64,000 nucleotides of DNA from Paenibacillus sp. MAHUQ-63 (GTDB lineage Bacteria > Bacillota > Bacilli > Paenibacillales > NBRC-103111): assembly GCF_028765165.1 (NCBI RefSeq), contig NZ_JARADB010000002.1, positions 1,054,001-1,118,000 of the forward strand. Direction: 5' to 3'. The notes beneath the pieces were generated by a model, which was not told the DNA's origin, ran no database searches, and saw only the letters and a list, made by a program, of their open reading frames with translations. Shown here one piece after another: positions 49,159 to 57,115 of this stretch; the stretch's first letter is position 1; the number at the start of each line of letters is the position of its first letter. The position numbers and the translations under genes are program-made.

Positions 49159-50352
49159 TTGCTCAGAAATCGCAAAGTTGTCTTCGTCCTGCTGCTGGTG
49201 ACCCTAACCGGCTGCTTCTATACCCATACGGGCGGGCCGGCCGCGCCTCAAGAGCCGAGGCTGCATGTCCAGCAAGCGGAGCCGCCGGCTCGGGGGATGC
49301 AGCCGTCGCCGAGGGCCGTGCCCGAGAAGCCGGAAGTGAACAAGGCGACGCTTGCCGCGATCGGCGATGTGCTGATACACAGTGAAGTGTATCAAGATGC
49401 CAAGCAGAAGGACGGCACGTACAACTTCACGGGCATGTTCGAAGCCGTTCGTCCCTATATGCAGGCACCCGATATCCTCGTGGCGAATCAGGAGACGATG
49501 ATCGGAGGAGCGGCGCTTCGGCTGTCCGGTTATCCGGCGTTCAACTCCCCGCATGAAGTCGGAGACGCGTTGAAGGCAGCCGGTGTCGACGTCGTCACGG
49601 TGGCCAACAATCATACGTTGGATCGCGGGGAGAAAGTCATCCAGAGCGCACTCTCGTATTGGGATGTGCTGGGCATCCCGTATACCGGCGCATACAAATC
49701 CCAGGAGGACAGACAAAAAATCCGCACGCTCACCGTTAATAAAATAACGTTCTCATTTCTGAGCTATTCGTACGGTACGAATGGGATCCGGCAGCCAAAG
49801 GGCAAATCGTACTTGATCAATCGCATCGATATGCCGCAAATGGCTCACGACGTCGCACAAGCTAAGCTCGCATCCGATGTCGTCGTCGTTGCCATGCATT
49901 GGGGCAACGAATACGAGCCTCTGCCTAATGACAGCCAGAAAGCATTGGCGCATAAGCTGGCTGAACTGGGCGTGCACATCATCATCGGCAACCATCCGCA
50001 TGTGCTGCAGCCCCCGGCATGGGTGACGGCTCGCAACGGGCATAAGACGTTCGTTCTTTACTCGCTGGGGAACTTCATTTCCGCACAGGGAGGCATCCCC
50101 AAACGGACTGGCGGCATCGCGAGCATTCTTGTGAAGAAAATATCGACGAAAGAGTCTTCCAGGATAGAATTAAGCCAGCCGGCATTTCTGTCTACTTTCA
50201 CCTACTACCGTCAAATGGCGGAGTACAAGGTGTTCCCTCTAAGCAAGCTGTCAAACGGCCAATTAAGCGGCGTCAAGCTGCATGAATCGCAGCTCCGCAA
50301 GCATATGCGGACCTATATTCAGGACCTGGCGTTCAACGATGGTTCGATCTGA
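49159..50352 (+). CDS. CapA/PgsA-like lipoprotein (metallophosphatase fold)
   Basis: A 397-residue protein of the CapA/poly-gamma-glutamate synthesis family. The TTG at 49159 gives MLRNRKVVFVLLLVTLTGC, an ideal lipoprotein signal with the lipobox LTGC; GGAGG lies about 9 bases upstream. An in-frame ATG at 49138 is the alternative. The phosphatase-like core has IGDVLIHSEVY, VANQETMIGG, VVTVANNHTLDRG, VVVAMHWGNEYEP and IIIGNHPHVLQPPAW. These carry the usual metal ligands Asp, His and Asn. It is likely an anchored exopolymer-related hydrolase or synthase component; the partners PgsB/C are not here. Confidence 0.86.
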   Translation: MLRNRKVVFVLLLVTLTGCFYTHTGGPAAPQEPRLHVQQAEPPARGMQPSPRAVPEKPEVNKATLAAIGDVLIHSEVYQDAKQKDGTYNFTGMFEAVRPYMQAPDILVANQETMIGGAALRLSGYPAFNSPHEVGDALKAAGVDVVTVANNHTLDRGEKVIQSALSYWDVLGIPYTGAYKSQEDRQKIRTLTVNKITFSFLSYSYGTNGIRQPKGKSYLINRIDMPQMAHDVAQAKLASDVVVVAMHWGNEYEPLPNDSQKALAHKLAELGVHIIIGNHPHVLQPPAWVTARNGHKTFVLYSLGNFISAQGGIPKRTGGIASILVKKISTKESSRIELSQPAFLSTFTYYRQMAEYKVFPLSKLSNGQLSGVKLHESQLRKHMRTYIQDLAFNDGSI

Positions 50353-50359
50353 ACATACG

Positions 50360-50396
50360 AACCACCCCTCAGTGTACCGAGGGGTGGTTGTTCTTT
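50360..50396 (+). terminator. Terminator after the CapA-like gene
   Basis: AACCACCCCTC and GAGGGGTGGTT form an 11-bp perfect stem, followed by GTTCTTTG. Confidence 0.78.
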
Positions 50397-50400
50397 GCAG

Positions 50401-50616
50401 CTACGAGAGCGTATCTTCGTCCGCATTCGCGGTTTGTGCGGTGCGCGCTTCAGCCAATTGGGCGTGTGCGGCATCGAGCTGCTCCTGCGCTTCTTGAATG
50501 GCTTGACGGCGATCGTTATTGGCGGTTTGCGCGGCATTCAAATTGCTTAGCGCATGAGCGACGGCATTATGCGCTTTGATTTCTGCATCTTGCAGATCGG
50601 ATTGATAGTCAGACAT
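50401..50616 (-). CDS. Small coiled-coil Ala/Gln-rich protein, 71 residues
   Basis: The product starts MSDYQSDLQDAEIKAHNAVA and continues as an Ala-, Gln- and Asn-rich long helix with heptad-like spacing (AQEQLDAAHAQLAEA). The ATG at 50616 has AGGAGG at 7 bases, a strong site. No Cys, no membrane segment. Probably a helical cytosolic protein, possibly spore- or stress-associated; family not recognised. Confidence 0.72.
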   Translation of the reverse strand: MSDYQSDLQDAEIKAHNAVAHALSNLNAAQTANNDRRQAIQEAQEQLDAAHAQLAEARTAQTANADEDTLS

Positions 50617-50723
50617 GGAGCGACCTCCTAGGAAATGGATTTTTGCCTAGTTAATATTCCCAAGAAGGCAGGAATCATTCACGAACGTCTGGAACTTAAG
50701 AGGGGAGACGAGGAGGGACAAGA

Positions 50724-51149
50724 ATGAGGCTTAACGGTATCAATCACTTGCTATTTTCCGTATCCGATCTGGACGCGTCGATCCGGTTCTATTCGGAGGT
50801 GTTCGGCGCGAAGCTTCTGGTGAAAGGGAGGAGCTTGGCGTATTTTGATTTGGGCGGGACCTGGCTTGCTTTGAATGTGGAGCAGGATATTCCGAGAAGT
50901 GAGATCGCCCAGTCGTATACGCACATTGCCTTCTCGGTAGATGAGGAAGATTTTGACGGGATGGTAAGCAAGCTGGAGCAGCTGGGCGTTCATATTTTGC
51001 CGGGCCGCACGAGAGATGAACAGGATAAACGTTCGGTCTACTTCACAGACCCGGACGGGCATAAATTTGAGTTCCATACGGGTACGCTGCTGGATCGGTT
51101 AACGTACTACAGGAACCATAAGCCGCATATGCAGTTCTATGATCTGTAG
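50724..51149 (+). CDS. fosB: FosB-like fosfomycin thiol transferase
   Basis: A 141-residue glyoxalase-fold enzyme. It resembles Bacillus FosB along its whole length. The metal ligands are His8 (INHLLFSV), His67 (YTHIAFSV) and Glu116 (GHKFEFHTG). FosB uses bacillithiol (or cysteine) to open the epoxide of fosfomycin, giving resistance. The Cys that follows His7 in B. cereus FosB (HLCFSV) is Leu here. The start has AGGAGGGAC upstream. A YpdA-like bacillithiol reductase elsewhere in the window fits this thiol being present. The call is on motifs; the resistance phenotype is not proved. Confidence 0.87.
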   Translation: MRLNGINHLLFSVSDLDASIRFYSEVFGAKLLVKGRSLAYFDLGGTWLALNVEQDIPRSEIAQSYTHIAFSVDEEDFDGMVSKLEQLGVHILPGRTRDEQDKRSVYFTDPDGHKFEFHTGTLLDRLTYYRNHKPHMQFYDL

Positions 51150-51177
51150 AGCATGGAACGGACGCAGCGAAAGAACA

Positions 51178-51220
51178 AGGGCTATCCCGAGTCGGCAGAC
51201 TTGCGGGATAGCCCTATTTG
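51178..51220. terminator. Terminator between fosB and the small minus-strand gene
   Basis: AGGGCTATCCCG and CGGGATAGCCCT form a 12-bp stem followed by ATTTG. Confidence 0.7.
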
Positions 51221-51236
51221 AACTCAACCTATGTAA

Positions 51237-51404
51237 TTATTGATCTTGAGATTGGTTGTTCGAGTTCGAGTTCGGATTGGATTGGAAAACTTCCGCCGCT
51301 TCCTCTGCGGAAAATTCCGTATCATCTTGGCCTGGAACCGGTAATTTATTAAATTCGTCAGACTGTACTTGCGCTTTGGTCGCTTGCTCATTCTGATTCG
51401 CCAT
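51237..51404 (-). CDS. Small acidic Asn/Gln-rich protein, 55 residues
   Basis: The product starts MANQNEQATKAQVQSDEFNK and ends in a Ser/Asn/Gln-rich tail. The ATG at 51404 has GAAGGAGG about 7 bases upstream; an upstream in-frame ATG is possible but poor. Composition (Asn, Gln, Glu, no Cys or Trp) resembles small acid-soluble spore or stress proteins, but no specific motif was found. It is alone between terminators. Confidence 0.65.
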   Translation of the reverse strand: MANQNEQATKAQVQSDEFNKLPVPGQDDTEFSAEEAAEVFQSNPNSNSNNQSQDQ

Positions 51405-51472
51405 GCTAACACCTCCTTCGTTCAATAAACAACAAAGGTTATTGTGTCACGATCCCGGCCATTTTATACGGC

Positions 51473-52348
51473 TTATGAAGAAATGACCGAATAAATCAAA
51501 TCTTGAATGTTCACGAACCGTCTTCCGCCGGACAGCATGTGTTGGATAATCCGCTTCAGAGGCGTTCGCTCCTCATAATAGGGAGGCGCATATTTGCGGA
51601 TGTGAATATAGGGAAATTCAAGAAACGGATGGTAGAAGAAGGACGCCAAATCCTCCTCACCGTAAGCGGAGCTTTCGCTCATTATTCGGTTCACGTCACC
51701 GTCGATCTGTTCCCCGCTCACATAGCCCAGAGGGGTCGGCACGTAATACGTTCTACCCACTAGGGACGCCGTTCTGCAGGAAGTCACTTGACGCCGGGAA
51801 GGCTCCCGGGGGTTATTCTCGTAGATGAGCCAAGCGCACGCTTCCAGCAGTTTGCGCTGCACGGGGGAAGCCGCATAATGCGGCGTCTCAAACCAATCCG
51901 GACGCAGGCCGGCGGTTTGAAAGGCGGACAAGGCCATGTGAAACCGGCCGTAAGCGTACGATCGCTGCATATGAACGGAGCCTGAAAGAGAGCTCGGCGC
52001 ATCGTCCGGAGGACAATCCATCTGACAGCCTTCATAGGCAAATTCATAGCCTTCGCCGCTGACCGACTGGCCGTATTGATGGGTATAACCGTGCATGCCC
52101 AGCGATGCACCTCTTGTGCGAAGCGTTTGCAGCATGTCGACAAATCTGACGGAGACAGCGTCAAAGGGATTGCTCATGGTGCAGTCGTACCCTCGCTTCG
52201 GATCTATGAATCGCGGGATGACAGCGACGTGAAACGGAATATGCTGCATATATAAATAATCCGCAACGGCACGCAATTTCATTTGACTTTCCGTTGTCTC
52301 ATAATAACCGCCGGGTCCGATATCCTCCAGCCGAAGTAATGCTTTCAA
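51473..52348 (-). CDS. DUF2334 deacetylase-like protein (paralogue)
   Basis: A 291-residue protein containing only the DUF2334 domain, with LLRLEDIGPGGYY, VIPRFIDP, GMHGYTHQYG and FFYHPFLEFPY. These are the same motifs, in order, as in the larger protein at 37.9 kb. The TTG start at 52348 follows GGAGGG at 8 bases; the open frame extends further upstream but lacks such a site. No signal peptide or C-terminal repeats. It may act in the cytoplasm or lack export. Its catalytic role is inferred from the family only. Confidence 0.82.
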   Translation of the reverse strand: MKALLRLEDIGPGGYYETTESQMKLRAVADYLYMQHIPFHVAVIPRFIDPKRGYDCTMSNPFDAVSVRFVDMLQTLRTRGASLGMHGYTHQYGQSVSGEGYEFAYEGCQMDCPPDDAPSSLSGSVHMQRSYAYGRFHMALSAFQTAGLRPDWFETPHYAASPVQRKLLEACAWLIYENNPREPSRRQVTSCRTASLVGRTYYVPTPLGYVSGEQIDGDVNRIMSESSAYGEEDLASFFYHPFLEFPYIHIRKYAPPYYEERTPLKRIIQHMLSGGRRFVNIQDLIYSVISS

Positions 52349-52563
52349 GTTCCAATCCCTCCGCGTTCCCTTAAGTTGAATACTGCCAATACCATTGTAT
52401 GTGTCGGACTTCGGTTTCATTTCGCCGGAAAAACACGAGTCGCCACGTGAAGGTATGTGTCGATTTATGGCGAAAGAGGTCATTTCGTGACGGAGGGGAA
52501 AACGGGAAAAGTAAGCGATTTCACCTCATGTTAAAAATCTGTAAAAGACCAAGTAAATCAATA

Positions 52564-52578
52564 GGTTAAACGCTTACC
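52564..52578. promoter_or_regulatory. Operator-like palindrome upstream of the first LacI gene
   Basis: GGTTAAACGCTTACC is an imperfect palindrome typical of LacI-family operators (central CG). Almost the same 15 bases occur at 62238-62252 on the far side of the locus. Confidence 0.65.
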
Positions 52579-52609
52579 CGCATTTTACGAAAGATTAATA
52601 AAAAACATG

Positions 52610-52637
52610 TTGTAATTTGTTAGTAACCCACTATAAT
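52610..52637 (+). promoter_or_regulatory. Promoter of the first LacI gene
   Basis: TTGTAA (52610-52615) and TATAAT (52632-52637) are separated by 16 bases, 92 bases before the ATG. The two TTAAACC operators begin about 18 bases downstream of the -10. Confidence 0.72.
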
Positions 52638-52654
52638 AAAAATTACGAAGGGCG

Positions 52655-52682
52655 TTAAACCGGTTTAATTAAACCGCTTTAA
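52655..52682. promoter_or_regulatory. Tandem LacI-type operators
   Basis: TTAAACCGGTTTAA (52655-52668) is a perfect 14-bp palindrome, directly followed by TTAAACCGCTTTAA (52669-52682). They lie just downstream of the -10, in the right place for autoregulation. Confidence 0.78.
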
Positions 52683-52728
52683 TGAAACATACAACATGCC
52701 TCGACAGATGCATGAAGGGGGTGGATGA

Positions 52729-53739
52729 ATGGCTACCATCGATGACGTTGCCAGGCTGGCGGGCGTTTCCAAAGGAACCGTCTCCAGCGTATTTAGCAAG
52801 AAAAGGCCGATTTCTGCAGGCGTTACCGATCGGGTGCTTTCGGTAGCCAAGGAATTGGGTTACTTCCCAAATCATATCGCCAGGAGTTTGGCCATTAAGA
52901 AGACGATGGTTGTCGGACTGAAGATGCCCATTTCCAAAGCGGGCTCCTTGTCCCAATTTGAGATTCAAATGTTAAATGGCGTCATTAAGGAGTGTACGAA
53001 GCACGGTTACCGCATTCTGCTCGATACGCTTCCCGAATTCGACGATCTGACCCAGTTTTCAAGCGATCCCGTCGACGGCGTCATCATGCTGAATCCGCGC
53101 AAGGACGATCAGCGCATTGCCAGATACGAGCAGATGCGAATCCCTCTGGTTCTCGTCGGCCGTCCCGATCCTTTGGACAGCGCAATTTCCTATGTGGATA
53201 ATGACAATGAGAAGCTGGCCTATGACGTCGGCACGTACCTGCTGTCGGAAGGTCACCGTTCCATTCTCTTCCTGAACGCCTCGAACGATATGACGGTTTC
53301 AGTCGATCGGGAGAACGGACTCCGAAGAGCTTTCGCGGAACAAGGCATTTCGTTCAGGAACGAGCATGTCATCAATTATGTGAGGAAACAGCATGCATCG
53401 CCGATCGATTACGGATACATAACGACGATGGGAACATATCGCAAGCTTGGTTATACGGCTGTCATTGCGGACACAGACCGCGTTGCGCTCGGTATTTTAC
53501 GGGCTACAAGAGAGCTGGGGATGGAAGTGCCGAGAGATCTCTCCATTGTCGCATTAAGCAATGATGTGAGACTTGCCGAAGAAATGACACCGAAGCTGAC
53601 CTCTGTGGAGCTTTCGGCGGAAACGCTGGGCGCGGAGGCAGGCCGCATCTTGATTCAGAAGATGAACGATCCGTCCGCTACCGAGCAGCGTATTGTGCAG
53701 GCGGAGCTGATCCGCAGAGAATCCTGCAGAACCGTCTAG
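52729..53739 (+). CDS. LacI-family transcriptional regulator (first)
   Basis: A 336-residue regulator. The DNA-binding helix-turn-helix IDDVARLAGVSKGTVSSVFS is at residues 4-23, and HIARSLAIKK ends the hinge near 55. The effector domain resembles periplasmic sugar-binding proteins. The start ATG has AAGGGGGTGGATGA just before it. It begins a locus containing a sugar ABC transporter, PHP hydrolase and a GH38-like protein, and is likely their local regulator. Tandem operators lie between its promoter and start, so it may repress itself. The inducing sugar is unknown. Confidence 0.9.
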   Translation: MATIDDVARLAGVSKGTVSSVFSKKRPISAGVTDRVLSVAKELGYFPNHIARSLAIKKTMVVGLKMPISKAGSLSQFEIQMLNGVIKECTKHGYRILLDTLPEFDDLTQFSSDPVDGVIMLNPRKDDQRIARYEQMRIPLVLVGRPDPLDSAISYVDNDNEKLAYDVGTYLLSEGHRSILFLNASNDMTVSVDRENGLRRAFAEQGISFRNEHVINYVRKQHASPIDYGYITTMGTYRKLGYTAVIADTDRVALGILRATRELGMEVPRDLSIVALSNDVRLAEEMTPKLTSVELSAETLGAEAGRILIQKMNDPSATEQRIVQAELIRRESCRTV

Positions 53740-53779
53740 GAGAGTTGACTCTCTTCCTAGAGAGGTTTGCCGCTTGGAA

Positions 53780-53793
53780 TGAAAGCGCTTTAT
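53780..53793 (+). promoter_or_regulatory. cre-like palindrome before the binding-protein gene
   Basis: TGAAAGCGCTTTAT contains the 10-bp palindrome AAAGCGCTTT and fits the CcpA cre consensus TGWAANCGNTNWCA except at the last two bases. It lies between the first LacI gene and the binding-protein gene, in a 106-base region that may hold a second promoter. Carbon catabolite control is an inference. Confidence 0.55.
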
Positions 53794-53845
53794 TAAGGTT
53801 TCGTAAACGAGCTTCACCATATAAACGCCATAACGGAGGGGTAAT

Positions 53846-55279
53846 ATGAAAGCCAAGAAAACGAAAATTGCAAGTTCGATGCTGGCTGTACTGCTCGTAG
53901 GAAGTTTAACGGCAGGTTGTACGACGGATAGCGGCAGCGGAGCGCCAGCACCTGCCGGTTCCGAGCAGCCTAAGGCCGAAGGGAAGAAGGAAGAGCGCTC
54001 CCTGCGCATGATGTCCGCCGTCATTGGCGGCAAAACGCCGGAAGAGAACGTCTTGTTCGAGAAGGAGATCGAACGCTTGACGGGTATCAAAGCTAAGCTG
54101 GAGAAGCCTGCGTCCGACTATAACCAGAAGCTGATGGCGGCCGTTTCCTCCGGCGAGAAATACGATCTGCTGCAAGTTAGTAAAGAGTTGATGAACACGC
54201 TGACGGCCCAAGGCATTCTGATGCCGCTAACGGATCAGGTCAAGGCGTCCAAAACCTTGCAGGATCCAGACGTGCTGCCGACGCAGGAATGGGATCAGGT
54301 GAAAACGAAGGATGGCCAAATCTATGGCGTCTTCAGCAAATTCCAGGGCGGAACCATGCCGATCGTACGGGCCGACTGGTTGAAGAAGCTCAATCTGCCG
54401 GAGCCCAAGACGTTCGACGACTACTATAAGGTATTGAAAGCTTTCACGGAGCAAGATCCAGACGGCAACGGCAAGAAAGATACCTACGGACTTAGCACAG
54501 CCGGAATGTACGAGCTGCAGGGCTTCTTCAGCGGCGCCGGTCTTAAACAGCGTTATGTGGAGAAGGACGGTAAGCTGGACGTGCCTTACTCGACGGATGC
54601 GGCGATTCCCGTCTATGAATGGTTGAACAAGCTGTATAAAGAAGGCATTCTCGATCCGAACTTCGCAACGAATGACACAGGCAAAATGCGTAACCTGTTC
54701 CTGGCTGACCGGGTTGGCATGATTACTTACTGGGATGCCTGGGTCGGCATGCTGAACAATACGCGTAAGCTGGCAGATAGCAATACCGCCTTCGATGCCA
54801 AAGGCTTGCCGGGTATCGCCGGCGCCGACGGGAAGTATATGCTGCGCCGTGGCGATCCGGACGTATGGGTCATTCCGGTAAATGCGCAAAGTCCGAAGAC
54901 CGCTTTCGAATTCATTGAGTGGTGGCATTCCAAGGACGGCATCGTGCTGGGCAGCATGGGGATCAAAGATACGGATTACAGGGAAAACGGCGGCAAATAT
55001 GAGCTGACACAAGCAGGGAAAGACCATGCGATGGACCATGGCGTACCGTTCTGGTATAACAAGAAGTTTCCGAATCCGTTCGGACTGCTGCCGGGCGTGA
55101 AAGAAGCGCAGGATCTGGTGATCAAGAACGCAACCCTGGAACTGACGCCTCCGAAATGGGCGGATGCCGAGAAAATTATTAACGAATACTCCTTCAAAGC
55201 GATCCTCGGCGAGATGCCTGCTGCCGATGCGGTGAAGAAAATGCGCGAACAATTGAAAGCGGCGAAATTGATCGATTAG
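53846..55279 (+). CDS. Carbohydrate ABC transporter substrate-binding lipoprotein
   Basis: A 477-residue family-1 extracellular solute-binding protein. The lipobox SLTAGC is near residue 26. The mature domain resembles LipO/YtcQ-type binding proteins, typical of Paenibacillus, with RADWLKKLNLPEPKTFDDYY and QDPDGNGKKDTYGL. It begins 106 bases after the first LacI gene. The two permeases follow. The binding protein should select an oligosaccharide or a derivative from a host or wall polysaccharide; the ligand is unknown. Confidence 0.9.
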   Translation: MKAKKTKIASSMLAVLLVGSLTAGCTTDSGSGAPAPAGSEQPKAEGKKEERSLRMMSAVIGGKTPEENVLFEKEIERLTGIKAKLEKPASDYNQKLMAAVSSGEKYDLLQVSKELMNTLTAQGILMPLTDQVKASKTLQDPDVLPTQEWDQVKTKDGQIYGVFSKFQGGTMPIVRADWLKKLNLPEPKTFDDYYKVLKAFTEQDPDGNGKKDTYGLSTAGMYELQGFFSGAGLKQRYVEKDGKLDVPYSTDAAIPVYEWLNKLYKEGILDPNFATNDTGKMRNLFLADRVGMITYWDAWVGMLNNTRKLADSNTAFDAKGLPGIAGADGKYMLRRGDPDVWVIPVNAQSPKTAFEFIEWWHSKDGIVLGSMGIKDTDYRENGGKYELTQAGKDHAMDHGVPFWYNKKFPNPFGLLPGVKEAQDLVIKNATLELTPPKWADAEKIINEYSFKAILGEMPAADAVKKMREQLKAAKLID

Positions 55280-55347
55280 CTTCTGCACACAGGGGAGTAT
55301 GCACCGTCATAGTCCCCTGACTATTCATAGCATGGTGGTGACTTCGT

Positions 55348-56223
55348 TTGAAAGCTATATGGAGATTCAAAGCGCTATACCTGATGATGCTTCCGATCAT
55401 GGCCTACTTTGTTGTTTTCTCCTATTATCCGCTTGTAAGAGGCTTTATCATCTCTTTTCAGGAGTTCCGGTTGATCGGTAACAGGCCGTTTGTCGGGTTC
55501 GACAATTACTTGACGGTGCTCAAAGATCCTACATTCTGGGAGATGCTGCAAAATACGCTGCTGCTCGGCGGGGGTATGCTGATCATCGGTTTCGTCATGC
55601 CGATCGTGCTGGCGCTGTCGCTAAATGAAATTTTACAGGCTTGGTTTAAAAAAGTGATTCAAATGATCGTCTATATCCCGCACCTGTTCTCCTGGGTCGT
55701 CGTTGGCGGCATGTGGATTCTCATGCTTTCCCCGGACACGGGAATCGTGAATGCGATCTTGAAGCTGCTTGGTTCGGAGAAGCCGGTTGCATTCATGTCG
55801 GGTACCGATACGGCCCGATGGGTCATGGTACTCACTTCGGTGTGGAAAGAGATGGGCTTCATCTGCATCCTGTACTTGGCGACGATCGTCGCGATTAATC
55901 CGGCGCTGTACGAAGCGGCCCGCATCGACGGGGCGAACCGCTGGCAGCTGGTCCGGTACGTGACGCTGCCGTCGCTTGTTTCGACGATGAAAGTTGTCAT
56001 CATGCTGAACATCCTCAGCATTCTGCGGATCTTCGATCAAATCATTGTGATGAGAAACGGCGCGATCGCCAAGAAAGTCGATGTCATCATGATGTACACG
56101 TATCAGAAGGGGATTCTGGAGTTCAAGGTCGGATTGGCGACATCGGCAGGTTTTTTAGTCATTTTTGCAACGTTAATCATTACGTTCGTGACCCGAGCGG
56201 TCATCCGTTATGACGAGGGGTGA
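55348..56223 (+). CDS. Carbohydrate ABC transporter permease, LplB-like
   Basis: A 291-residue permease with six spans. YYPLVRGFIISFQEFRLIGN and the coupling loop PALYEAARIDGANRWQLVRY, with the EAA motif EAARIDGA, are typical of the LplB/COG4209 class. The TTG start at 55348 follows GGTGGTGAC. It begins 68 bases after the binding protein and is followed by the second permease after 10 bases. It should form the transmembrane heterodimer with that protein. There is no ATPase gene here, so a shared MsmX-type ATPase is expected. Confidence 0.9.
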   Translation: MKAIWRFKALYLMMLPIMAYFVVFSYYPLVRGFIISFQEFRLIGNRPFVGFDNYLTVLKDPTFWEMLQNTLLLGGGMLIIGFVMPIVLALSLNEILQAWFKKVIQMIVYIPHLFSWVVVGGMWILMLSPDTGIVNAILKLLGSEKPVAFMSGTDTARWVMVLTSVWKEMGFICILYLATIVAINPALYEAARIDGANRWQLVRYVTLPSLVSTMKVVIMLNILSILRIFDQIIVMRNGAIAKKVDVIMMYTYQKGILEFKVGLATSAGFLVIFATLIITFVTRAVIRYDEG

Positions 56224-56233
56224 AGAGAACTTC

Positions 56234-57103
56234 ATGAAAGTCAACAAAATGAATACAAGCTGGGGAAGCCGGTTGTTCGATGGAGTTAACCTTCTTTTTC
56301 TCATGCTGCTGCTTGCTACGATGCTCATTCCATTGCTCAATACGTTCGCGCTCGCGTTCTCATCTAATTTTGCTTCCATGCAGCCGGGCATCATTCTATA
56401 TCCAAGAGAGTTCAGCCTTCAAGGCTTCACAACCGTTTGGAATCGCATGCAATTGTATTTGCCGTTCATGAACAATGTAATCGTAACGCTTGTAGGTACG
56501 GTATGCCATGTATTCTTGTGCTCGATGGCAGGATACGTACTGATCCAGAAGGGACTGCCGGGTAAAAAGCTGATGGTCTCCGCAATTTTGCTTACCATGA
56601 CGATTCCAGGAGAAGCGATCATGATCCCGCTATATGTGGTGAATAAGGAGCTTGGCCTGTTAAATTCATTAACGGCATTAATCATGTCCGGCTTGGTGTC
56701 CGGATTCAGCATTTTGCTGATGCGTAATTTCTTCTTGTCCGTGCCCGGCGAAATGTCGGAATCCGCTACGATGGACGGAGCCGGAGCGTTCCGTATTTTC
56801 TTCACCATGTATATCCCGCTGGCAGCGGCAGGGCTTGCGACGGTAACGCTGTTCGAATTCGTCAGCCGGTGGAATCAGTTTACGCCTGCGCTGCTGTTCA
56901 TCAGCAATCATGCGAAGTATACGCTGCAAATCGCCTTGAAATCGCTAATTGTCGATACGGATTCTACGTCGAGCAATTTTATCGTGACGACCAACGTGCG
57001 AATGGCCGGTATTGTCATCGCGCTGATCCCGCTCGTCATTATTTATCCTTATGTGCAGAAATATTTCGTCAAGGGCATTCTAGTCGGTGCCAATAAAGAG
57101 TAA
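56234..57103 (+). CDS. Carbohydrate ABC transporter permease, YtcP-like
   Basis: A 289-residue permease of the YtcP/COG0395 class. The coupling loop is PGEMSESATMDGAGAFRIFF. Spans are at about residues 15-37, 70-95, 105-130, 140-160, 185-205 and 250-270. The ATG at 56234 has GAAGAG at about 6 bases; the open frame starts slightly earlier at 56210. It is co-translated or co-transcribed with the LplB-like gene. It forms half of the sugar pore. Confidence 0.9.
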   Translation: MKVNKMNTSWGSRLFDGVNLLFLMLLLATMLIPLLNTFALAFSSNFASMQPGIILYPREFSLQGFTTVWNRMQLYLPFMNNVIVTLVGTVCHVFLCSMAGYVLIQKGLPGKKLMVSAILLTMTIPGEAIMIPLYVVNKELGLLNSLTALIMSGLVSGFSILLMRNFFLSVPGEMSESATMDGAGAFRIFFTMYIPLAAAGLATVTLFEFVSRWNQFTPALLFISNHAKYTLQIALKSLIVDTDSTSSNFIVTTNVRMAGIVIALIPLVIIYPYVQKYFVKGILVGANKE

Positions 57104-57115
57104 GCGGAAGGATGC

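Noticed and set aside
48890..50352. A prophage remnant around the holin-like gene
   Set aside because: No endolysin, structural, integrase or attachment sequence is present; the neighbours are ordinary chromosomal genes.
51237..51404. A gamma-type small acid-soluble spore protein
   Set aside because: Only its composition fits; the repeat motif of that family was not found, so it is left as unknown.
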